DNA of 39,023 nucleotides from an uncultured Lachnospiraceae bacterium (GCA_910584915.1 CAJUDM010000030.1:1-39023), one strand, 5' to 3'. Positions 7,569 to 16,821 are shown, numbered from the stretch's first letter. Translations and numbers: made by a program. Notes: generated by a model not told the origin, from the sequence alone.

Positions 7569-10373
7569 ATGAAAAAAGAAAAATTCGCCGTGACAGGCAT
7601 GACCTGCTCCGCCTGCTCTTCCCGGGTGGAAAAATGTGTTTCCGCTCTGGACGGCATAAACACCTGCGAAGTCAACCTGCTGACCGGCAGCATGCAGGCA
7701 TCATTCGATGAATCGATACTGCATACGGACGAGATCATCGCCGCCGTGGAAAAAGCGGGCTACGGCGCATCATCCCTCTCGCCCGCGGCGGGCGCATCCG
7801 GCGCCAGTGCCGGCGGAAAAAATGCCGCGGATTCCTTGCAGGAAGCCATGCAGAAAGCCCGGAAGGAAATGCGAAACCGGCTGATCTGCTCTTTCCTGTT
7901 CTGGATTCCGTTGATGTATGTGTCCATGTTCCACATGTTCTATGAGTGGTTCGGGCTTCCGGTGCCTGCCCTTGTCATGCATGTTTTTCACGGACCGGAA
8001 AATACGGTCACTTTTGCTTTTACGCAGTTTTTATTGCTTCTGCCGATCATGTACTGCAACCGCAATTACTTTATCCACGGTTTTCAGAATCTTTTCCGCA
8101 GAAGTCCCAACATGGATTCCCTTGTGGCGGTAGGGAGCGCCGCCGCCGTAATCTACGGCGTGTTTGCCATTTACCGGCTGAGCTGGGGGCTCGGATATCA
8201 GGATATGGCACTGGTGGACCGCTACGGCATGGAAATCTATTTTGAATCCGCCGGCACGATCCTGACGCTGATCACCCTCGGCAAATATCTGGAGAGCCGC
8301 TCCAAGGCACAGACCGGCAAAGCCATCGAAAAACTGGTAAACCTTGCGCCGAAGACCGCACTGCTTCTGATGCCGGACAACTCCGAGCAGGAAGTGCCCG
8401 CCGATCAGGTCGGGGAGGGTGATATCGTCATTATCAAACCCGGCGCCTATGTGCCGGTGGACGGCGTGATCACTTCCGGCTCCTCCTCCCTGGATGAATC
8501 CGCCATCACAGGCGAGAGCATTCCGGTGGAAAAAACCGTCGGCGACACCGTGATCTCCGCCTCCTTAAACAAGAGCGGCTACTTCCGGATGAGGGCGGAA
8601 AAGACCGGGGAAAACACCACGATCAACCAGATCATCCGCCTTGTGGAGGAGGCGAGCGCCTCCAAAGCGCCCATCGCCAAACTTGCTGATAAGATCGCGG
8701 GGATCTTTGTCCCCACCGTGATGTGCATCGCCCTGATCGCCTTCCTTGTCTGGATGTTTTCCGGCGCCGGCTTTGAATTTTCTCTCTCCATCGGCATCTC
8801 GGTGCTTGTCATCTCCTGTCCCTGTGCCCTCGGGCTTGCCACTCCTGTCGCTATTATGGTGGGAACCGGCAAAGGCGCGGAGAACGGTATCTTGATCAAA
8901 TCCGGGGAAGCGCTGGAAACTGCCCACTCGGTGGATACGGTGGTCCTCGACAAGACCGGCACGATCACGCAGGGAAAACCGGAAGTGACTGACGTACTTA
9001 CCATGGCGGTCTCCGAAGAGGAACTGCTCCATGCGGCAGTTATGCTGGAGAGGCAGAGCGAACATCCGCTGGCGGAAGCCATTCTACAGTACGCTGAAGC
9101 ACAACTGGACACGGCACAATACGCGGCTGACTCCGAGAGAACGCGATCAGCCAAAGCCTGCCCTGTGCCCGGAATCAGTCCTGCCGCTGCTGCCGGCAAT
9201 GACAACTCTGTCATTAACGGCGCCTCCGCCCTCAGCCAGGCAGCTCTCTGGCAGGCGGAAAACTTTGAGGCGCTCTTCGGCAGAGGCGTCCGCTGCAGCT
9301 ATCAGGGATACGCTTATTTTGCAGGCAATCAAAAACTCTTACAGGAGGAGGGCTTTGACTTATCTTTTGTCGAAGCGGATTTCACCAGACTTTCAGAAGA
9401 GGGAAAGACCGTACTGCTCTTTGCCAGAAAGAAAGCCGCCTCAGATCTCACTGCCCCCTCCCTCCAGATCCTCGGCATGATCGCCGTAGCCGATGTGGAG
9501 AAGCCCTCGAGCATGGAAGCTGTCCGACAGTTTGAAAAGCTCGGCATCGATGTAGTCATGCTGACCGGCGACAATGAAAAGACCGCCGCCGCCATCGGCA
9601 GGCGCCTTCACATAAAACATGTGATCGCCCAGGTGCTGCCCCACCAGAAGGAGGAAAAGATCAGGGAACTGATGGATAAAGGACACAAAGTCGCCATGAT
9701 CGGGGACGGCATCAACGATGCTCCCGCCCTCGCCAGAGCCGATGTGGGCATTGCCATCGGCGCGGGGACCGATGTGGCGATCGAAAGCGCGGACGCTGTA
9801 TTGATCAAAAACGATCTGATGGATGCAGTCAATGCGATAAGGCTCAGCAAATCGGTGATCCGCAACATCCGGGAGAACCTGTTCTGGGCATTCTTCTACA
9901 ACAGCATCGGCATCCCCCTCGCGGCAGGACTGCTCTACCCGGCGTTCGGGCTGAAATTAAACCCGATGTTCGGTGCCGCCGCCATGAGCCTCAGCAGTGT
10001 CTGTGTTGTCTGCAACGCGCTCAGGCTCCGGCTCTTTAAACCGCTCAGGGCGGAAAACAGCCGGCAGAATGCAACGGCAGAACCTGCGCCGGAAACAAAA
10101 GAAACCGATACACTGCAAACCAAAACAAAAAATTTATCAGAAAAAGGAGAACAAACCATGAATGAACTGACCTTAACTATCGAAGGCATGATGTGCATGC
10201 ACTGCCAGAAACACACAGCCGACGCTTTAAACGCGATCGAGGGCGTAACCGCCGAAGTAAATCTCGAGGAAAAGAAAGCCCACGTGAAAGCAGACAGGGA
10301 AATCGCAGACGATGTGTTCAAAAAGGCGGTCTCCGACGCAGGATACGAGGTGACAGAAATCGTCCGCTCCTAG
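7569..10373 (+). CDS. copA: Copper-exporting P1B-type ATPase with extra C-terminal CopZ-like domain
   Basis: The 934-residue membrane pump exports Cu(I) using ATP. It begins with a heavy-metal-associated domain containing Gly-Met-Thr-Cys-Ser-Ala-Cys (CxxC near residue 12). The ATPase core follows in order: actuator loop Thr-Gly-Glu-Ser (314-317), the transmembrane Cys-Pro-Cys metal site (417-419), the phosphorylated Asp461 in Asp-Lys-Thr-Gly-Thr, the His499-Pro500 motif and Gly-Asp-Gly-Ile-Asn-Asp (712-717). After the last helices a charged linker leads to a second CxxC domain (Cys-Met-His-Cys) at about 864-934. The frame extends 28 codons into the repeat array, but the true start is 7569, where AGGAGG lies 7 bases upstream. 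The fused last domain has its own internal start signal. It forms an operon with csoR. Confidence 0.95.
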   Translation: MKKEKFAVTGMTCSACSSRVEKCVSALDGINTCEVNLLTGSMQASFDESILHTDEIIAAVEKAGYGASSLSPAAGASGASAGGKNAADSLQEAMQKARKEMRNRLICSFLFWIPLMYVSMFHMFYEWFGLPVPALVMHVFHGPENTVTFAFTQFLLLLPIMYCNRNYFIHGFQNLFRRSPNMDSLVAVGSAAAVIYGVFAIYRLSWGLGYQDMALVDRYGMEIYFESAGTILTLITLGKYLESRSKAQTGKAIEKLVNLAPKTALLLMPDNSEQEVPADQVGEGDIVIIKPGAYVPVDGVITSGSSSLDESAITGESIPVEKTVGDTVISASLNKSGYFRMRAEKTGENTTINQIIRLVEEASASKAPIAKLADKIAGIFVPTVMCIALIAFLVWMFSGAGFEFSLSIGISVLVISCPCALGLATPVAIMVGTGKGAENGILIKSGEALETAHSVDTVVLDKTGTITQGKPEVTDVLTMAVSEEELLHAAVMLERQSEHPLAEAILQYAEAQLDTAQYAADSERTRSAKACPVPGISPAAAAGNDNSVINGASALSQAALWQAENFEALFGRGVRCSYQGYAYFAGNQKLLQEEGFDLSFVEADFTRLSEEGKTVLLFARKKAASDLTAPSLQILGMIAVADVEKPSSMEAVRQFEKLGIDVVMLTGDNEKTAAAIGRRLHIKHVIAQVLPHQKEEKIRELMDKGHKVAMIGDGINDAPALARADVGIAIGAGTDVAIESADAVLIKNDLMDAVNAIRLSKSVIRNIRENLFWAFFYNSIGIPLAAGLLYPAFGLKLNPMFGAAAMSLSSVCVVCNALRLRLFKPLRAENSRQNATAEPAPETKETDTLQTKTKNLSEKGEQTMNELTLTIEGMMCMHCQKHTADALNAIEGVTAEVNLEEKKAHVKADREIADDVFKKAVSDAGYEVTEIVRS
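10158..10373 (+). CDS. Possible internally initiated CopZ-like copper chaperone (in frame within copA)
   Basis: AAGGAG (10144-10149) lies 8 bases before an in-frame ATG at 10158, inside the linker of copA. Initiation here would give a free 71-residue heavy-metal-associated protein with the ligand motif Cys-Met-His-Cys, the size and form of a CopZ chaperone. The linker just before is rich in Ala, Glu, Thr and Lys and looks unstructured. Whether the site is used cannot be told from sequence. The alternatives are a relic of a once separate copZ fused by loss of a stop codon, or a chance purine-rich stretch. Confidence 0.45.
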   Translation: MNELTLTIEGMMCMHCQKHTADALNAIEGVTAEVNLEEKKAHVKADREIADDVFKKAVSDAGYEVTEIVRS

Positions 10374-10570
10374 CCGGCTGCCCGGATGATCTACTCAACT
10401 TTTGCTCAAGGCGGCTCAACCGCTCCCATATGGCCTTTCTCCTCCACATATCTTACGATATACCTGTAAGAAACAAAATCTTTGCACTTATATACAGGGA
10501 GGAGGAAGTGCCATACAGGCATACCGGTCCATTACTCACAGAAATGAATTTGTCCGCAGCGCCTTTTCTC

Positions 10571-10600
10571 TGCACATTTCTCTCCATTTCCCCATATAAT
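10571..10600 (+). promoter_or_regulatory. Weak candidate promoter of the glutamine amidotransferase gene
   Basis: A perfect TATAAT (10595-10600) lies 31 bases before the ATG, with TGCACA (10571-10576, four of six matches to TTGACA) 18 bases upstream. The rest of the 258-base gap after copA shows no gene. Confidence 0.35.
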
Positions 10601-10631
10601 AATATAAGAGAAGCTTTCTCGAGGAACCACC

Positions 10632-11312
10632 ATGAAAAAAGCCGCCATCATCGGTTCTCCCGCCCTTCACCCAAACTATAAAACCGCTCTGGAGAAAGTT
10701 TCCTGCCAGGCAGTCATCTTTTCGGACGCTTCCTATATCAAAAAGCATCCTGAAACCTTCGACGGACTGCTTCTGCCCGGCGGAGGCGACGTGCCCGCCT
10801 CCCTCTCAGATTACAGTTTCCTCACGGGAACTTTTCCTGCCTGCGGCTGTAATCCCGCCAGTTCCTCCAGCTCCTCCTCAGATTATTTCCTTGATCTGGA
10901 ACAGCTCGATGCGCTCAACCTGTTTTACAAAATGAACAAGCCGGTCTTTGGCATCTGTAAGGGGATGCAGCTGATCAACCTCTACTTTGGCGGTACCATC
11001 CGCCATGTCGCCGACAGGGACCTCCATCAACATCCTGAGAGAGATGCCTTCCATCCCGCCGACAACCAGCCCGGCAGTTTTCTCCATGCCCTCTACGGTC
11101 CCCATATGCTCATCAACAGCAGCCATCATCAGTGTATCGACACCCCGGCAAAAAACCTTCAGGTCATTCAGCGCGCCCGGGATGGGGAGGCGGAGGCGGT
11201 CTGCCATCTCTCCTGCCCTGTCTTCGGAACACAATGGCACCCCGAGAGGATGCCGAAACTCCCCTGCCAGGATGCCATACTGTTATTTCGTTACTTTGTT
11301 TCACTGTTGTGA
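10632..11312 (+). CDS. Class-I glutamine amidotransferase-like hydrolase (peptidase C26/PuuD type)
   Basis: The 226-residue protein has the class-I glutaminase fold. The oxyanion-region segment Leu-Pro-Gly-Gly-Gly-Asp lies near residues 48-53. The nucleophile Cys109 sits in Gly-Ile-Cys-Lys-Gly-Met-Gln, and the catalytic His203 and Glu205 in Gln-Trp-His-Pro-Glu. Stand-alone members hydrolyse gamma-glutamyl compounds such as gamma-glutamyl-GABA, but the substrate here is unknown. A poly-serine insert (about residues 77-83) lengthens the loop before the nucleophile domain. GAGG lies a few bases before the ATG. It ends only 17 bases from the convergent stop of the tubulin-like paralogue, so no terminator space remains between them. 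Confidence 0.85.
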   Translation: MKKAAIIGSPALHPNYKTALEKVSCQAVIFSDASYIKKHPETFDGLLLPGGGDVPASLSDYSFLTGTFPACGCNPASSSSSSSDYFLDLEQLDALNLFYKMNKPVFGICKGMQLINLYFGGTIRHVADRDLHQHPERDAFHPADNQPGSFLHALYGPHMLINSSHHQCIDTPAKNLQVIQRARDGEAEAVCHLSCPVFGTQWHPERMPKLPCQDAILLFRYFVSLL

Positions 11313-11329
11313 TGTCCGTTTGGATGGAT

Positions 11330-13816
11330 TTAACCTGCCGGAATCAGGGAGGGCAATATCTCATTCCAGTTTACTTCCCCTCTCTCGTACAGATGTCTGC
11401 CGGGCTTTTTATCCGTTTCATAAGCCTCCTCCAGCTCTCTGATCCCCCGGTAGGCAAATAAGGGAAGCCCGCCGTAAAAACATATTATAGAAATCCTGTC
11501 GGCAGCACACGACTCTCTCACACTGATACCGTATTCGCCGGCAAAATCGTTTGCCGCCTTCCTGATTTCCGGGGCATTGCTGGGCACTATCAGATTTATC
11601 TGTTTTAAGATCTCCTCCTGATACATAGGATCAAACCCAAAAGCCGGCCTCAGATCTGCCCAAAGCCTGTCTCTGATGATATCTGTCCTGATCCTGTCAG
11701 CCAGGATTGCAGACGTTTTCGCCTGAAATCTGTCGCACAGATAGCCTGTCATACTTTTTCCCTGGATACTTCCAAATTTATTTCGGATAAAATCCAGCAT
11801 CAGGCCGCAGAATCCGTATTCATCTCTGTCGATCCATCTCCCGCAGTTTGAGAAAAAGTAATGCATCATATCACGGTATGTCTTTTCAGGGTTCAGTTTC
11901 CGGACCTCCGATGTCAACTCTTTCCACACATCCTCTGAGGATACCGACTTCCATTTATAGGAGTTCCCGCATTCCACCCCACATGATAATCCCTGTCCCG
12001 CCGCAAACATCTCCCTCATTGTATTCAGCCCAGTAGTCAGGACATAAAAAAATTGCTTTTCCAAGTCGGCTGCCTGTCTCTCATACTCCTTTAAAATGAA
12101 ATCCATCTTCTCAAGCGTCTCTATTCTGTAATAATTTACACACAGATTGCTCAGAGCCCTCTTGTATTCATCTAACAGCCTCCTCCCGTTCAACACTCCT
12201 GCTGAATCCATCGCATGTTTTGCTTTGTTGTATTCGTCATGCAGCATCCTGCTCTGCCACTTTGCATGTGAGAGTTCTTCTCTGTTTCTCTCAATAAAAC
12301 TTTCTATCACATGGATCAGATTCCAGTTGGCGCATCCGTTAAGCAGCCTCTCCGCATAAAATATGCCGTAGTCAAGTTCAAAGATAATATCATCGTACAA
12401 ACCTTTGTAAGTTCTGCCGATCAGAGAATTATTTTCTTTCGGGGACATAAAATTTCCTCCGATGTCCCTTACCATCGCTTTTCCGTTCTTCTCCAGTTCT
12501 TTTTTATTGCAATAAAGGAAATCCTTCACTCTGCTCTCAAACCCTCCGCTGCCTGACGTCCTGTACATCCTCACATCAAAATCATCCGGGAACATCACAG
12601 CACTTTTACAGCCTCTGACCAGACATCCGAGGATATCTTCATATTGCAGCTGATGTCCGGAGAGAAATCTGTCACACTCCTCTTTCGTCGGGGTTCTGTC
12701 AAATATTCCCCGGAAATTTAGAAACATGATCTCTCCCAGACAGGCTGTTATTTCTGAAAACGGCATTACCGCAGCAGCAGCGCCCATTATATGATAATCT
12801 GTACATGCGCCATGCCGCACCTTTAACCGTTCATTCCCGAAATCCGGCATTATGCTGTCTCCTTTGACGAGTGTCATAATAATAAAATCTGTCACCAGAC
12901 TTATTGCATTCTGATAACCGCCGGAAATGTAACTGCCCGCGGAGTCCATGGCAGATATCAGAAAACACAGATCCACCGGTTTCAAATCGCAGTCAATCTT
13001 CGTAAAGCCGTAATTCATTTTAAAACTGCCTTTATTTCTCTCAAAATTCATGCAGTAGTCCAGTTCCTGCAGCGCCGCATAACCATTTACTTTTAAATAT
13101 TTATCAGTCAATATATTTTCATGTTCTTCCGCCACAGACAGATTGACATCCGGCAGAAAGAAATAGCCGTACACGTCAGCCCCCGGCTTTTCAAGCTCCT
13201 GAAGAGCTTTTCTTACAAGATAACAGACATCCAGAAACATGCCGCTCCCTGTCCCGCCGGAAAGCCCCGTACAGATATGGATACTCAGTTTCCCGTTTTT
13301 CGCCCCTGACATCGCTTCCTCCATAACGGATTTCAACTTCATATAAAAGGATTCTGCGCGGTCCACAAGTGCAAACCGCCCTATTTGTCTGATACCACCT
13401 AAACAACAATGTGCATCATCTATATCGATATGTTCATAATCCAGCCAGTATAATTCCGGCCGGTTATCCATAATCTTCTTTGAACCGAAAACAGCCCTGA
13501 CCGAATTATAATGATACGCCGTCGAAAAATACTCTGCACCCTTATCAATATCAGTTATCCTTCCGACCTGGCCTCTGATCTTTGCATCGTCCGAATCAAC
13601 CACCAGATATCTGATCGACTCGTATACGGGAACCACCCCATCCACATTGTCCGGCTTTAATTGCCTAAATACTTCCCTTTTCAGCCTGAGAACCGCATCC
13701 GTACCTGTACCTCCAAGCCCGATCACAACAGTCGCCCCCTCCTGTCTTTCTGCCTGCCTGTATCTGTCTATGATGCCTTCACCTGCATCAGGTAATAACT
13801 GTCCATATACCGTCAT
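11330..13816 (-). CDS. Second tubulin/FtsZ-like protein, shorter paralogue (828 aa)
   Basis: The protein is clearly a paralogue of the product of 23583-26960: both begin with the same pattern Tyr-Gly-Gln-Leu-Leu and share a glycine-rich loop Gly-Leu-Gly-Gly-Thr-Gly-Thr-Asp (33-40). The tubulin-superfamily signature Gly-Gly-Thr-Gly-Ser-Gly lies at 187-192. It fits the bacterial tubulin-like family I know as Tubulin_2. Similarity continues to the Glu-Val-Asn-Trp-Asn-Glu segment, then the reading frame stops within a few residues, so the roughly 300-residue C-terminal helical part of the longer paralogue is missing. A short region in the middle is also deleted. It is the last gene of the operon, after a terminator-like hairpin. 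GGGGGG serves as ribosome binding site. Whether it polymerises, regulates its partner or is decaying is open; the frame is intact. Confidence 0.85.
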   Translation of the reverse strand: MTVYGQLLPDAGEGIIDRYRQAERQEGATVVIGLGGTGTDAVLRLKREVFRQLKPDNVDGVVPVYESIRYLVVDSDDAKIRGQVGRITDIDKGAEYFSTAYHYNSVRAVFGSKKIMDNRPELYWLDYEHIDIDDAHCCLGGIRQIGRFALVDRAESFYMKLKSVMEEAMSGAKNGKLSIHICTGLSGGTGSGMFLDVCYLVRKALQELEKPGADVYGYFFLPDVNLSVAEEHENILTDKYLKVNGYAALQELDYCMNFERNKGSFKMNYGFTKIDCDLKPVDLCFLISAMDSAGSYISGGYQNAISLVTDFIIMTLVKGDSIMPDFGNERLKVRHGACTDYHIMGAAAAVMPFSEITACLGEIMFLNFRGIFDRTPTKEECDRFLSGHQLQYEDILGCLVRGCKSAVMFPDDFDVRMYRTSGSGGFESRVKDFLYCNKKELEKNGKAMVRDIGGNFMSPKENNSLIGRTYKGLYDDIIFELDYGIFYAERLLNGCANWNLIHVIESFIERNREELSHAKWQSRMLHDEYNKAKHAMDSAGVLNGRRLLDEYKRALSNLCVNYYRIETLEKMDFILKEYERQAADLEKQFFYVLTTGLNTMREMFAAGQGLSCGVECGNSYKWKSVSSEDVWKELTSEVRKLNPEKTYRDMMHYFFSNCGRWIDRDEYGFCGLMLDFIRNKFGSIQGKSMTGYLCDRFQAKTSAILADRIRTDIIRDRLWADLRPAFGFDPMYQEEILKQINLIVPSNAPEIRKAANDFAGEYGISVRESCAADRISIICFYGGLPLFAYRGIRELEEAYETDKKPGRHLYERGEVNWNEILPSLIPAG

Positions 13817-13921
13817 ATCTCATGCCCCCCGTTATACATTGATCTGTTATCCTATCCGTCCAGCCAGTATTTACACTGCTCAAATCGGGCAGAGGAAAAA
13901 TTTCCCCCTGCGCACAACAGA

Positions 13922-13951
13922 ACCGGCGGAGAACTATCCTTCCCCGCCGGT
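13922..13951 (-). terminator. Hairpin between the DUF4234-like gene and the tubulin-like paralogue
   Basis: ACCGGCGG (13922-13929) pairs perfectly with CCGCCGGT (13944-13951). On the minus strand it follows the 14052 stop by about 100 bases. The downstream tract is only partly T-rich, so it may attenuate rather than end transcription, lowering expression of the last gene. Nothing else was seen in the 235-base gap. Confidence 0.4.
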
Positions 13952-14051
13952 CGTAAACCCAAAATCAGATCTTTTGAATCATAAACTATCCCATATACGA
14001 AGACCGCTCTGTATACAGACACAGCACTCCCGCATACATTCTGCCCGCCTG

Positions 14052-15230
14052 TTACCTCATGCTGTTGTACTGATTATACGCATAAGCGAGTTTGTTCGTA
14101 TTCTTGATCACAAAGTTCAGGGCAATAAACGGTCCGATACCGCAAAGCAGCGCACCGAACAGCAGCCACATAATGTAAGTCGTACCGTTCTCCTGGATCG
14201 GCACATTGTAGCGCGGGCCGTTTGCCTGCAGACGGTTCGCCAGCTTGTACCACCAGATCACCCTGTAGATACCGCAGGTGACAAAGCCCAACAGGATAAA
14301 CGTGAGAATACCGCTCGTGTTCTCTCCATCCCCGCGGCAGAGATCATTTACATCATTTGCCAGAGAATGGATAAAGAAATAGGGATAGATACCACAGGTG
14401 ACGATCGAGAGCAGGATATACACCCAGATGCTCCTGTTGGTCTTTATATAGCCTGCTCCCGTCGCAGGGCCTGTCGGCATTCCATAACCGGGTCCGCCGC
14501 CCATATTGTTTGTGCCATAGCCCAAAGCTCCCGGTACCCCGCCGACAGCCGGACCGTTATTCTGCTGATTCTGATAGTTTGCTGTATTCTGCTGGTTCTG
14601 GAAGTTTGCCGCATTCTGCGCCCTCTCCTTCGCCTTCTCAGCCTGCCGCCTCTGCACATCCTTTGCCGCACCGGATATCTCGGAAAATCCCGCAGACATA
14701 TTGCCTGTGAATTTGTCCATGGATTCCCCTACGAGCGGCGGACATCCCATCGCGTACATCAGCCCGAAGAGCACTGCCGTTACCGCCAGATACCCGAGCC
14801 AGTTTAAAAATACCGCGGCATCCACATATCCGCCGTATCTGCTGATCAGATTGACGATCACATAGACAACCAGGGATACCAGCCGGAGCGCTGTCGCCAG
14901 AGCCGCGCCGCCGAAGACCAGGTCGTTCATCTTACTGCTCCACTTCCATGTCGCCGCCGCCGTGCTCAGGCACATCACGAGCGCTGCCGCAAAACCTGTC
15001 AGCGACACGATCAGCCATCCGATCCTCAGCCCGAACAGACAGCTGAACAGGCCCGGAATATAGCGCAGCGCAGACACCAGATAGATCACCGCAAAAATGC
15101 CGCAGAGTATCCGCATCACCATATCCAGATTGCCGGGCTTCCCGCCGCCTCCCGAATTGACAGGTGTTCCGCACTCCGGGCAGACCTTTTGATCCTCTTC
15201 CACAAAATTTCCACAATTGGGACAATACAT
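14052..15230 (-). CDS. Zinc-ribbon membrane protein with C-terminal DUF4234-like domain
   Basis: The 392-residue protein starts with a zinc ribbon (Cys3, Cys6, Cys17, Cys20). Several hydrophobic segments follow (about residues 38-60, 70-95, 100-130 and 140-165). A middle linker of about 90 residues is charged at first, then rich in Gln, Asn and Gly, with Asn-Tyr-Gln-Asn-Gln-Gln-like repeats. The C-terminal part, with Ser-Ile-Val-Thr-Cys-Gly-Ile-Tyr and a second Val-Thr-Cys-Gly-Ile-Tyr, is the pattern of DUF4234 membrane domains. The function is unknown. Within this operon it may anchor or sense for the cytosolic GTPases. A GAGGAGG site lies before the start. It shares the zinc-ribbon design with the gene immediately upstream. 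Confidence 0.75.
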   Translation of the reverse strand: MYCPNCGNFVEEDQKVCPECGTPVNSGGGGKPGNLDMVMRILCGIFAVIYLVSALRYIPGLFSCLFGLRIGWLIVSLTGFAAALVMCLSTAAATWKWSSKMNDLVFGGAALATALRLVSLVVYVIVNLISRYGGYVDAAVFLNWLGYLAVTAVLFGLMYAMGCPPLVGESMDKFTGNMSAGFSEISGAAKDVQRRQAEKAKERAQNAANFQNQQNTANYQNQQNNGPAVGGVPGALGYGTNNMGGGPGYGMPTGPATGAGYIKTNRSIWVYILLSIVTCGIYPYFFIHSLANDVNDLCRGDGENTSGILTFILLGFVTCGIYRVIWWYKLANRLQANGPRYNVPIQENGTTYIMWLLFGALLCGIGPFIALNFVIKNTNKLAYAYNQYNSMR

Positions 15231-15275
15231 ACTTTCTCCTCCTCATAAGTTGTAACTACATTGATGTTAAATATT

Positions 15276-15500
15276 TTATGGCGCCAGCACTACAAAATAG
15301 AGAAATGCTTCCACCAGAAAACCAAGTCCGAGCAGACCGGTGATAATGCCGATCACAAGGTTTGGATTGCCTCCCCGCGCCGGCGGTCCAGGTGGCACTG
15401 GACCAGGAGGTGGGTCTGTCCTGCCTGAAACCGGCGTAAGGCAGTAAGGGCATACAGTAGCGTTATCTTCAATCACGCTGTCACAATTTTTACAGATCAT
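15276..15500 (-). CDS. Small zinc-ribbon protein with one membrane helix
   Basis: The 74-residue protein has a zinc ribbon (Cys3, Cys6, Cys17, Cys20), a proline- and glycine-rich linker (about 28-45) and a single hydrophobic segment at about 49-71 ending at the C-terminus. An AGAGGAGA site lies 10 bases before the ATG. It is probably a tail-anchored protein with the ribbon in the cytosol. Its ribbon has the same Cys spacing as the downstream DUF4234-like protein. I know no function for it. Confidence 0.75.
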   Translation of the reverse strand: MICKNCDSVIEDNATVCPYCLTPVSGRTDPPPGPVPPGPPARGGNPNLVIGIITGLLGLGFLVEAFLYFVVLAP

Positions 15501-15575
15501 CGTTCTTCTGTCTCCTCTCTTCTATTTAAAACATATTTTGAACCTGTTATAAAATGCTGTCCGATCTCAGGCTGA

Positions 15576-16811
15576 TCAATAGTAACTGCCGCCGTAATCA
15601 TCATAGCTCCCATAGTCGTCATAACCATCCATCCCCTTGGCGTTTGAGCCTCTGTTTCCGGTCAGAAACAGGTCATGCCGCAGGAATACGAAAGCTATCA
15701 GGATGCAGGTGATGATCCTCATGATCTGAGGGGGGACACCGAGTCCGTTCATGCCGATCTCCAGACAGAATCCGGCGAGAATACCTCCGACCACGGAACT
15801 GATCAGCACCGATGTGGTGTTGATAAAGCGCTCGCAGAGGATCGTCTTCTCGAGGGCAATGATAACGCCCAGACCGACCACAAACAGGATCCTCAGGATA
15901 CCCAACAGCCAGTTCATAAAGTTGTTGTCCCTGTAGCCCAGCAGATTTCTGGATATCTTGTTGAGGGCTGTCGCCTCCACCATACTCTCCTCCAGCTGAG
16001 AGGCGTTGTCAATCTTTACATAGATGCCGCCAGTCTTGCTCGCTATCAGGTTCATCAACTCATCGTCCGGCTCCCCGAGCCCGATCGTGCTGATGGAGTA
16101 ACCGAGTTTTGAGAACTCATCCAGTTCGCCGGTGATCTGATACTTGTTAAACGCGTCGAGATCCGTCGCGTACCCGTCGCTCAGAAGCACGATCCTGCAG
16201 TTCTTCACGTTTCCCAGCTCCCCGGCTTCTATATCTGTCATTATGCGGGAGAGCGTCGCCTTGATTGCCGTTCCTCCTCCGATCATATATTCCCCGCTTA
16301 AGTCGAGCGGCTCGCTGTTCGGCGCCATCGCCCGGACCTGCTGGGGATCGTCGCTGAATACATAGATGCCGTAGGAGAAATCATCCGGCTTTGTCTCCAT
16401 GAGACTCGCAAACGCCTGCCACCTTTCTCCATTCGGATCGTTGTCCGCCATCGAACCGGACTCATCGATCACAAACAGATAACTGTCAAAACCCTTCCTC
16501 TTGCTCCCCGGCTGTATCACATCGTAGATGAATTCAAACAGGCAGGACAATGCGATGATCAGGATAAACGTGATGACCCACTGCGTGATATTCACACTGC
16601 CCCTGGACTGGCTGTAGATCAGCTTGCCGATCAGATAGACCGCCAGCCCCAGAAACAGGAACAGTCCTGTAAAATAGATTGCTGTCAGAAGTATGCTCGG
16701 GAAAAACCGCTCCCCGATCCTGTACAGTACCTCCCCGAAGATCCCGTAAATCAGCCCCGCGAAAATGCTTCCGAAGAGCATCCCCATAGAATATTTTCCT
16801 TTGCTTCCCAT
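15576..16811 (-). CDS. Membrane protein with von Willebrand factor A domain
   Basis: The 411-residue protein has three hydrophobic segments (about 10-31, 38-66 and 76-99), then a VWA domain (about 110-270). The metal-ion-dependent adhesion site begins Asp116-Glu-Ser118-Gly-Ser120 and has a later Leu-Leu-Ser-Asp-Gly element. Several more membrane helices follow (about 285-385) and a tail rich in Gly, Asp and Tyr. VWA domains bind protein partners through a metal ion. The side of the membrane facing the VWA domain cannot be settled from charge distribution. The start overlaps no gene but lies 10 bases after the upstream stop, with AAAGGAG in the gap, so translation is likely coupled. Confidence 0.85.
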   Translation of the reverse strand: MGSKGKYSMGMLFGSIFAGLIYGIFGEVLYRIGERFFPSILLTAIYFTGLFLFLGLAVYLIGKLIYSQSRGSVNITQWVITFILIIALSCLFEFIYDVIQPGSKRKGFDSYLFVIDESGSMADNDPNGERWQAFASLMETKPDDFSYGIYVFSDDPQQVRAMAPNSEPLDLSGEYMIGGGTAIKATLSRIMTDIEAGELGNVKNCRIVLLSDGYATDLDAFNKYQITGELDEFSKLGYSISTIGLGEPDDELMNLIASKTGGIYVKIDNASQLEESMVEATALNKISRNLLGYRDNNFMNWLLGILRILFVVGLGVIIALEKTILCERFINTTSVLISSVVGGILAGFCLEIGMNGLGVPPQIMRIITCILIAFVFLRHDLFLTGNRGSNAKGMDGYDDYGSYDDYGGSYY

Positions 16812-16821
16812 ATCTCTCCTT

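Noticed and set aside
7035..7738. Minus-strand open frames through the csoR-copA spacer with repeated Leu-Ile-Pro-Val-Pro-Gln peptides
   Set aside because: They are translations of the hairpin repeat array, lack ribosome binding sites and run into copA antisense.
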